NCBI GenBank assembly: GCA_905221605.1
Contig: CAJNDS010002600.1
Location: 283,264 to 347,263, forward strand
Length of the DNA stretch: 64,000 bases
From: Symbiodinium natans
Taxonomy: Eukaryota > Sar > Dinophyceae > Suessiales > Symbiodiniaceae
Direction: 5' to 3'
The notes below the pieces were generated by a model. That model did no database searches. It was not told the DNA's origin and saw nothing but the letters and a program-made list of their open reading frames with translations. Below are positions 1 through 9,800 of this stretch, one piece after another. Made by a program: the position numbers and the translations under genes. Each line of letters starts with the position of its first letter. The stretch's first letter is position 1.

Positions 1-264
1 GTGAGGTTTAGGGTTTAGGAGGCCAAGGGACGTTTAACAAGTCTCAGGGCGGCGAGGTTTCTCAGAGTTGGAGGGTTTACTCATGAAGCTTTGGCTTCAC
101 GGAGCTGAGAGGCTAGCGAGCAATTCACCCTAAACCCTCTTTTTTTGGGGGGTCGTCTCGATATCCCAAAACAGGGTCCCCCCATATATGGTCCAGTGCT
201 CCCCGGCCCCCCCCTCCCCCCCCACCCCATGGTCTGGAACCCCCCCCCCCCCCTGTGGTGTGGT

Positions 265-411
265 TGGGGGTTGGTTTTAGGGTTTAGGGTTTAGGGTTTA
301 GGGTTTAGGGTTTAGGTTTTGGGTTTAGGTTTTGGGTTTTGGGTTTGGTTTTGGGTTTAGGGTTTAGGGTGGTTTTAGGTTTAGGGTTTAGGGTTTAGGG
401 TTTGAAAGGTT
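265..411. repeat. Interstitial TTTAGGG block with TTTTGGG variants
   Basis: Perfect TTTAGGG units alternate with TTTAGG, TTTTGGG and GTTTTGGG variants. This degenerate structure suggests an old interstitial block rather than a chromosome end. Confidence 0.85.
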
Positions 412-884
412 TTAGGGTTAACCCCCCCCCTTGTGGTGTGGTTGGGGGTTGGTTTTAGGGTTTAGGGTTTAGGGTTGGTTTAGGGTTTAGGGCTTGGGGC
501 TTGACAGGGTTTAGGGTTTAGGGTTAGAGACCGTAGACCTGGAGGGGGAGGGGGGGGTAACGCCTCACACACATAGGTTTTCCCGAGGGCGTGCTCCCTC
601 AACCCAAGGCACAACACTCACAAAACACGGGTTTTGCCGAGGGTCGGCCCCCCCCCCCCTACCTGACCATACCATTGGGGGGGGGGGGGGGGCCGGACAC
701 GCCAGACGCCGGACCATATATCCCAAAATGCTTTATTCTTTATAGGAGGAGCCCCCAAAAAAGGGTACCTCTTTTTTTGGGGTCGTCTCCATATGGGCGC
801 CGTAGGGGTCGCTCCTTTGCACGGCAGGTGGTAGCGGTACAGCAAGGGACCTTGATGGCTCTCTTGCTTCCAAGAAGCTACAAC

Positions 885-976
885 TTGGGATGTTCCCCCT
901 TATACTAACAGTCCTTAATAGTACCCCCTCTTCTACTCCCTATGAAGGACAGTTCGTTTTCGGGGGAACATCCCAA
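885..976. mobile_element. MITE-like inverted repeat, family A copy 1
   Basis: The left arm begins TTGGGATGTTCCCCCTTATA and includes ACTAACAGTCCTTA. The right arm includes AAGGACAGTTCGT and ends GGGGGAACATCCCAA, so the ends are inverted copies. Related copies lie at 50484-50583 and 52971-53060. It has no coding capacity, as expected of a non-autonomous element. Confidence 0.7.
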
Positions 977-1215
977 GCTACAACCTTACAGCCCCTGAAC
1001 CCTCTACAAGCTCGACGAGGCAGATTGCTCTCGGCCCCCTCCGTCCCTAAGAAGCCCGGTATGCAACAGGGTTCATACTACTGTTATCGGTGAGTGTATA
1101 TAAGGGTTCCTTTTAAATCTTGTTGAGTGTATCTACCTGGTGTCCTTTTGGGGGCACAAGAAATATATACCCTACTTCATACGGGTGGTTGTCAAAATTA
1201 TGGTCCCTTTTTGGG

Positions 1216-1275
1216 TACCCTAAACCCTAAACCCTAAACCCTAAACCCTAAACCCTAAACCCTAAACCCTAAACA
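1216..1275. repeat. Interstitial CCCTAAA block
   Basis: About eight perfect CCCTAAA units. A block of the opposite orientation lies at 1364-1427. Confidence 0.95.
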
Positions 1276-1363
1276 ACCACCCATATGGTGGCTGGTGCCA
1301 GGCGGGCCCTCACGGGATGGCTGCGAAAGCCAAGGCCACAGCCCCCGGAAGCCCTAAAACCGG

Positions 1364-1427
1364 TTTAGGGTTTAGGGTTTAGGGTTTAGGGTTTAGGGTT
1401 TAGGGTTTAGGGTTTAGGGTTTAGGGC
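1364..1427. repeat. Interstitial TTTAGGG block
   Basis: Nine perfect TTTAGGG units facing the CCCTAAA block about 90 bp upstream, so the pair could form a long hairpin. Confidence 0.95.
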
Positions 1428-2162
1428 CTCTGAAGCCTTAAACCCAAGAGCCCGGTTAAAGGGCCCTAAAGCCCGAAACTGGGAACCTGAACCCCATACA
1501 GCCCAAAACCCCGAATGCCTTGAACTAAGCCCACATTGGCTTAGATAGGTCTTAGCAAAGTTGTAAGCGGTTTTTGGATATGGGTTTGTGTGTTTTGGGG
1601 GGGCTCAGGTTTAAGAAGGGCACACGGGTTGCACACCCACGAAACATACCCCGTAACATACCCCCGAAACAAACACCGTAACATACCCCCGAAATTGCAG
1701 GTAAAGTAGCTCATGATGCCGCCCAGCATACCCGAAACATACACCCGAAACATACCCCGCGCCCTACCAGCGAAACATACCCCGACCCCAACACCTGTCG
1801 CGCGCCTCCCCAGAAAATACAAACCCATATGTCTAAAGTTTCGCCCTAAACGCCCCAAGCTCCCCTGAACCCCAAACCCTGGAAAGCCCACAGCAACCCT
1901 GAGCCCTACCCTAAGAACTTCATAGAACCCGAAAGCCCTCAAAGTGTCAGAAACCCAAACAAACCCCCAAGAAGCCCTAAACCCTAAAACCCGAAAAGCC
2001 CTCTTGAAACCCTAAAGCCCTAAGAAACTTCCGAACATGTCCGAACCTAAAACCCTAAAAGCCCTAAGAAACCCTAACGCAGTCCAAAATCTCGCCTAAA
2101 ACCCAAAAACTCCACTCCCTAAACCCCAAAACCTAAAACCCGAAACCCTAACTGCCTGGACC

Positions 2163-2271
2163 CATGAACCCTAAACCCTAAACCCTAAACCCTGAACCCT
2201 GAACCCTGAACCCTAAACCCTAAACCCTAAACCCTAAACCCTAAACCCTAAACCCTAAACCCTAAACCCTA
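2163..2271. repeat. Interstitial CCCTAAA block with CCCTGAA variants
   Basis: About 15 units. A run of CCCTGAA variants sits together inside CCCTAAA units, suggesting local slippage. Confidence 0.95.
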
Positions 2272-2638
2272 TCGAGCTCACTCTCCAGGCCTCGCTTCTC
2301 AGGGCTCTTGCGACAACCAGCAACCGCTGGCCGAGAGGGAAGGTGCTCCCGGAGAAAAAAGGGGGTTTAGGGTTTAGCGTTTAGGGTTTAGGGTTTAGGG
2401 TTTAAGGTTTAAGGTTTAAGGTTTAGGGGGTTTAGTGTTTGGGTTTGCAGGGCTTGGGTTTGCTTTAGGGGTTTGGGGTCTTGGGTTTAGGGTTAGGCTT
2501 CAGAAGCCTTTGTTGAGGGAGTTGAGGGATCCAGGGTTTGAAGCTCGGAACGCGTGGCCAGGAAGCAGCAATCTTCCCATGCGACGCCTGTCCGCCCGGC
2601 AAAGTTTGGAGCATGGTGGAGCCAATAAAGCTAGGATG

Positions 2639-2742
2639 CCCAGTAGTACCCTTATTCCCTTTTTGGGGGGTTTAGGTTCCCTTATAAACCCCTTTAAGCA
2701 AAAAAGGGCACCCTTTTTAAGCCTTGGATACTGGGCAGCCTA
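2639..2742 (+). repeat. Introner-like repeat, family C
   Basis: It contains CCCTTATTCCCTTTTTGG, then GGTTCCCTTATAAACCCC, then AAAAAAGGGCACCC and a tail resembling CTTGGATACTGGG. Related sequences fill introns at 4195-4282, 4801-4905 and 30640-30740, and another lies at 55160-55235. Confidence 0.6.
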
Positions 2743-3125
2743 GAAAGCGACCCCAAACCCAAAGATAGTGGGCCCTGGAGAGCCACTGGCACCCCCTAAG
2801 AGTGTGGTTCGTCCTTGAATACACCTTGAGCCCTAAACCCTTATAAACCCTAATCCCGAAACCCTAAAACCCGGAAACCCTAAAACCCTAAACCCCCAAA
2901 CCCTAGAAATCCCTAGACATGAAGGCTGGCGAGCCCGCGGGGGCCACGTCAGTTGGAGTACCTGGGGCGCGCCTTCGATGACGAAAGGCCGGGCTCGGGC
3001 TGGAGTTGGGGTTCCTCGTGGCCCAAGACCCCTCAGTTCAGATACATAATTACCTAACACGAAATGAATTAAAGTATAGAATCCAATTACATATATATAT
3101 ATACACATGTATGTATATATATATA

Positions 3126-3156
<31 letters not shown>

Positions 3157-3834
3157 TAGGGGTATTGGGCTCTTTGGGTATCAGGAAGAGGTGTGTTCAG
3201 GATGACGGTTATTGCGCTGGGCGTTGCGAAGATGCATCAGAATGTCTATTGCCGTCCTGGCTTGTACTCTCCTTGTATCAGTATCCTAACATTTCACCTG
3301 CTGCACAGTCCAGCCTCTGAAGGCCCTGATCGTATGTACAGGCTGCAAGGGTTCGTGCAAGGGTTCGTGGGACTGGAACTCCAGGCGCAACATCGCAACT
3401 CCATCTGCCACTTTTTCATTGGCCCCGCGCCGAGAGGACTGTGCTGGAATCGGCGCGATTTGCGTTACACTTTCAGAGTGCGTTTGGGAGTTATTATCGG
3501 TTCTATGCTGAATCCGTTGCCCACCTGAGTCTGAGGTTGCCACAATGGTCGGTCAGATCCTCAGTACTGTTTCCAGACACTTGGTCTGGCAGCCGCCACA
3601 CGAGCATCGGAACCTGTCCTGCCCCCTAAAACATAAAGTCCCGTGCCGCACGCTAGCCTATATGCCCTAGAAACCCTAGTAGCTTGTGACTCCAGCAAAC
3701 CCTGAAACCCTCTAGGCACTCTAAAACCCTACAAAACCTGGAAAACCCTGAAGCCCCTGAACCCTACTAGACCCTCAACTACTTTCGGCCCCAGACTTCC
3801 AGGCCTCAGGTAGACTGTGCAGCCAGTGCCCAAC

Positions 3835-6800
3835 ATGCGCTTCGCAGTCTGGGCCCTCCTTGTCGCGTCCGCAAGAGCCGGTTGCACGGTGGAGAGCCTG
3901 AGCCGCCAAAAGTGCTTAGGGTGTTTACGCGGTAAGGGCTTCTAGGGCACATACCCTTAAGAACTATGAACTGTGCTTCTGTTTTGCCTCTTGAAACCCC
4001 AAGAGCACTCAAACCCTCAAACCCTAAAACCCATCCCGCGTCGCGCGTAGCAAGGCCCACAGACCTCACAAAACAGCCCTCGAAGCCCCAACAAATCCAT
4101 AACACGAGTCTGCGATCCCTTGCTTTACCGCCCTGAAGAGCATCCCAAAGCCCCAGACACACTAGGACCCCTTCCTCCCCTTCTTAGTTCTTACTCGCTT
4201 CCCCTTACAATATCCCTTCTTGAAACCCCAAAAAAGGGCGCCCTTTTGGGTTCCTACGCCACTCTTGGGTCTCGCACAACCAGCCCACCCAAGGAAGGGT
4301 GCCCCGGCCTGCTATGTGGACAGCCAGACGAGGATCCTGGGTCATGACAACGTGGCCTTGGGCACCTGGGTAGACTCTGGGGATATTTTATGTAGTTTCC
4401 TTTCTTGGGTGGTACATGGTGGTACTTGGTATTTAGTGGTTTAAGAGCCTTGTAGAGGATCTTGTTCAAGAATTGCTTCGCTTGCTCAGGAATCATGTTT
4501 CATGAGGTCTCTCATATTGAATTTAAGGGCCAGCCTAGGCCCGATCACTCCGCAGTACTGCGCGCAGCTGTGCGCGAACGGCAAGTTCGCGCTGGCCGGC
4601 ACGGAGTTTGGGTCGGAGTGCTACTGCGGGGACGCGTTGAACACGCCGACCCCGCAGAAGTCCGCGAATTGCAGCACGGCCTGCAACGGGGATGGCCAGC
4701 AGCAGTGCGGAGGCTATTGGTCCATCGCCGTGTTCAAGGTGAACTGCTCGGGTTCGCCCGAGCCGCCGCCCAAGGGCCCGCCAAGGCTCGTGAACCTAGG
4801 ACCCGGAGTATGAACCCTTATCTCCTTTTTTCAGGGTTGGGTTCCCTTGTATTCCCCTTGAAGCCCAAATGGGGTAGCCTTTTTATTCCTAGGTTACTTT
4901 TCGCTCAAGGAACCCATGCCTCGGCGACACGAAGTTCTCGAAGATGCCCTTCTGCAACGCCTCCCTGGCCATCGACGAGCGCGTGGCGGACGCCGTGAAG
5001 CGCATGACCCTGAAGGAGCCGGTGTGGCGTCGTACATGCCACAGAGCACGGTGGTGCACTAAAGTCGATTAAAGTTAAACTTCTGAACCCCTGCATCCCG
5101 GAAGCAAACGCTTTGAGGTTGTTTGGCTGATGTCTGGGGTGTAGGATGTCTTCAAGTGTGTATAGTTGCAGGGCTCGGGTAGTGAGACCGCTTCGCCTTT
5201 TGCCGCCCTCGGTGCTTGTCATAACTCTAAATGGGGGTTTACGAACATTAGGGCCCCTCCCCAGTAGCGCGATTCAGTACGATCCCATTGTAATATGGGC
5301 CCCAATGAGGTACCCCGGTATCGTAAACCCGCAAATGTGCAGGAGAAGATCGGGGCGCTTGGGACGGACACCCCGGCCATCACCTCTCTGGGCCTGCCAA
5401 GGTACAACTGGTGGTCCGAGGCTTCCAGTGGGGTTGCGGATGCTGGGAACTTGCAGACCACCAAGTTCCTGGACCATAGTTGGCAACAAACATCAATCCA
5501 AGCTGATCTGTTTTCATGGGGGGGCCCTCAGTATGATATGCTTAAGAGTAACCCTAAACCCTAAACCCTAAACCCTATACACCCTAAACCCCCAACTTTA
5601 AACCCTAGATGGCCCCGGGAACGGTTGAGGTTCCCTTACCCCATCACCACCGGCATGAGCTTCAACCGAAGCCTTTGGACGCTGGTGGGCCGCCAGATCG
5701 GCCGGGAGGCACGCGCGGCGATGCGCCCCGGACCCCATGAGCTGATAGGGTTTAGGGTTTAGGGTTTAAGGTTTGGGGTTTAGGGATTAGGGTTTAGGTC
5801 TATAGGGTTTAGTGTGAATGATCCCCGAACCACAGCACGTTTTGGGGACCCCTTTGTGTCGGCTCCGCCGCACATCGGGGAAACCACATTAGAACGCCGT
5901 GGCCTGTTCACCACATTGGCTCAAGAACCCTTAGAGTGAAGGTCACCCATAGGTTAGAAGTAAGCGCAATAGCGTAACTGGAAACCGCCCGGGTGCACGA
6001 GACGGAGACGGAAGGCGAACGCCAGTACAGAAAACAAGTGCGAGACCATTTGGCTGGTGAGGAGCCAAAGCGTAGTGCAAGCAACTACCCGACCTCACGC
6101 AGGTTATCAGCCGTATAGCGGTTGCGATTTCTTGCGACTACTGTACGGGCTGAGCTATGGCACTGCCAACCTCGTCGTCGAGTGCCGACACAACCATGAC
6201 CTTCGGTGATGGTGATGCTATTGCTGCACCTGCGTTGGGCGAAAGCACAGGCTGCGCCGACACAGATGCAGTTACGTCATCAGATGACGCTGTTGAGATG
6301 GTTGCGGTTGCGAAGGCACCCGCTAGAACTAGAAGTGGGTTGAGCGTGTTACGTGAAGATGGAAACTCGAAGATGAGTCAAGTTTCACGCCTCAGATCCA
6401 CTTCCAGACCATCATCGGAACGAACATCAAAGAGATCCAACACTCCAAGTACTCCACGACGAAGAAGAGGTACTTCTCCACGGATCTCTCCACGATCCTC
6501 GCCGGACGCCGGACGACCGGAAACGTCACCGCGAAGAGGGTTCGGTGGCCCTCTTTTGGGTACCGGCCTCCCCAGTTCGGAACCTCCGGCTGGCGGTAGG
6601 GGCGGGCTTGATTCGGGTCCCCCGGTCGAGTCTGCTAACCCTCTAGCGGAACGAATCCGGGAAGAAGGCGAAAGGCGGGAGATGGAAGAGGTCATTGCCA
6701 TGTTGCGACTGAAGATTGAGGAGATGCAACAGGAAGACTATGGGGCATCACTCAGGATCGAGCAGCTAGAACGCGAACGTGATCAAAACGCGCAACTGGC

Positions 6801-9800
6801 AGCCCATATCCACCAACGTCACGAAGCTACACTCGCGGAACGTGAGCAAGTCGTTGGCGCCACGATCGCAACACTGGAGCAACATGCTGCCGACAATCAT
6901 CACCAAGCAACGATGACTCAGGAGCAGTTGATGCACCAGCAACGCGAGATGGCGCAGTACATGGTCAACGTGGAAGAAGCGGCCCATGGTGAAGGAAACA
7001 CAATAGCTCGAGAATACCAGCGACTTACCGAGGAGCTGAACATTCGAGCACATGAAAATCTGAGAAGGCGAGCCGATCTACAACAAGCCGAAGTTATTGT
7101 GGCTCAGATGGAAGATCAACTGCGAACCTCCGAGTTTGCACATGAAGCATCCGAAAGACAGAAAAGTGAGATGCGAGAATATGCTCATCATGAGAGCGTG
7201 GCATTACAGGATGAACGCGATCAAACCAGGCTCTTGAATGTGAACATTCATGGCGTCATCGTTCAGTACCACGAGGAAGAAGAAAGAGCGACTGCTTTGA
7301 GACAAGCCGTGCACGAAATGGAGCAGCGATGGGAAAGCCAACATGCTTCGTTGCCCAGCATCCATCAGGAGCTGCAGAGGGTACGAACGGAATGCCAATC
7401 TCATGAAGACATCAATCGACGACTGACGTCAGAACTGGATGCTGCGAGACAGGTTCAAACGTACAACCGACCTACGTCAGCCGGAACGTCTGAGTGGGAT
7501 AATGTTTCTTCTGTGCCTAGGGTAGGTGTGCATAATTCGCGTCCACAAAGCGTTCAATCCCGTTCGGGAATAACCCAAGCCTACAGCAGTCCTGAAGAAG
7601 TTGATCACGACGTACCAATGTCATCTACGACGGAGTCAAGGTTCAAGACATGGGTCCAGAACACCATTCCAGGGATGGGTTCGGCTTCGCCGGCTCATAC
7701 CCAGGGTGGAGGTGCCTCGAAGGAGGGTTCGGGTCCCCCGGCTCTTCCCACGAGGCCATCGTTGTTCGGAGGACCGCCCATTCCAGTGACAGAAAGCCGA
7801 CCGACTTCTACAAGGACATCGCTGTTTGGTGGACCTCCTGTTACCGTTCCAGGAAACCCATCAGTTCCTAACACGGTTCCGGGAAGGGTGTTCGCAACAG
7901 GTTTGCTGGACCTACCTCCTGGCTTGGCTACCAGACCATACACCTCACAGTTGCTTGCTGATCCACCTAAGGCGTCCACGTCATATCAGTGTGAACGACA
8001 ACCATTGCGTTCGCAGCATGCAGGCGAGATGACGCCTGGAATGGCTTCAGAAATTCCTCCGAATGCTCACAATCATCCTCAAGATCCTCGTGCGACCGCT
8101 TCGACAGCTGTTCAGCAAGAAGCTCTACGAAGGCAAATGGATGAACTTCGGGAAGAAATGAGCAGAATGAGAGACACCGAAGCTCGTCTACGTCGCGAAC
8201 GAGATCAATGGCGCATAATTGCTGAAGAACAGGAGCAAGAGAATGAGGGTGAAGAGGAAGAGAATGAGGAGGAAGGCGAACCAGAAGAGGACGGAGACAA
8301 AACCGACCCTGGATCCTGGAAGCCAATCAAGAAAGGAGGTGGAGGAGGTGATGGTGGTGGCGATCCAGACTCTTCTCCCCACGGTGGTGGCGGAGGAGGT
8401 GGCGGTGGATCTGGACCCGAAGATGGACTTGATTACACCGAAGGACCAAAGATATCCCGAAGAGAAGCCGACAAGATCAACATTCCTGCGTTTCCCAAGG
8501 TCACTCACTTGGACGCTTGGCAGGCAGCAGTCACCACAAACGTTCTGGCCGCGTGTGCAGATACCAACCAAAGCGACTGGATCAAATGGCTGCAAGAATC
8601 TTTCAAGCCGATGCCGGATGCTGAAGGGCTCAATGACTCGGGACACGTCAAGTTCAGAAGCATCGACGTGAAGCTGGCAAGTGCGATGACCCTCATGTTG
8701 CGGAATGCCGGAGATCAAGCAGCCGATCTGTTCTTGGAGGTGAACCTTAAATCAAACGCGTACATTCGCGGAAACGAATACAAGGTTCTAAAGGGACGAC
8801 AGATCATTGCGATGATGATGGAAAGCTTTCGCACACGGGATCGACTTGACATGGTTTACACGATCGACTACCTGACCAAGTTGCAGTACCCAGGTGACAA
8901 CAAGATTGCCGCATTCAAAGCAACGTGGCTAGAGATCATCTCTCGGATTCGACCTGAAGATGTACCTTCCACGAATGCCCTCCGCGACATCTTATACCAG
9001 AAGATATCAGGATCCTCTGAGATGAACATGGAGCTCAAGCTTTACTATGACATCAAGAGCTATGACGATCCAGAGAGATCACATGATATGCTGCTGAGGA
9101 TCATGGACCGGGCGGTGCAGAGGAGAAGAGAGAAGAGGAACCTCAACGAGACACAACATGGTCTGAACCAGATGGTTGCTGGGAAGGACCTGCTTGCTGC
9201 ACCAGCTAGGCCCGATCCCAAAGGGCCTCCCTCATCCGCGCCAGACAAGGATAAGAAGAAGAAGACGAATGAGAGAGGCAAGGACAAAGAAGCTGCGGAT
9301 GCTGCGCCTGTACTCCCAAAGGGTAAAGCAAAGGCACACGAGAAGGACAAGAAGAAGGGGAAAGGTAAAGGCAAAGAACGATCCCGATCTCCTTCATCAT
9401 CACGATCGCTGACCGACAAGGAGAAGGCGAAGATTCGTTGCAAATTTCACTTCGGAGGAGGATGCAATGCAGGAAAGAATTGCAAATGGAGTCACAAAGA
9501 CACGGACAGAGGAAGGCCGTCTTCACGAGATGATAAGAACCAGAGAGCGCGAAGCCCATCATCAAAACCATCGGAACGACCTTGCTTTCAGTGGAGCAAG
9601 AACGGATCCTGCAGCCGAGAGAATTGCCCTTTCAAGCATGACCCGGCTAAGGCAGCGCCCGCAACCGGGGAAGCCGACGCGAACGCGAAGGCAAAGGCAA
9701 AGGCGAAGGCGAAGGACAAGAAGAAGAAGCCTGAACCTGCCGCACCCGCGATTGCGATTCGAGGTTTGCCTGCAGTACCTGTTCTTCGATCCCTGGATGA

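Larger units (their letters stand above)
1..3834. other. Repeat-rich 5' flank without a recognisable gene
   Basis: No frame here reads like a conserved protein. The stretch holds TTTAGGG and CCCTAAA blocks, C and G homopolymers near 205-250 and 660-692, a MITE-like inverted repeat at 885-976, a degenerate tandem region of GAAACATACCCC-like units at about 1640-1785, an intron-type repeat at 2639-2742, and a TA run followed by a CT run at 3091-3152. The open frames at 1541-1942 (minus) and 3006-3528 fall on these repeats or show no conserved motif. It is probably intergenic. Confidence 0.6.

Noticed and set aside
1541-1942. 133-aa minus-strand frame
   Set aside because: Its residues derive from degenerate GAAACATACCCC-like units and CCCTAAA remnants.
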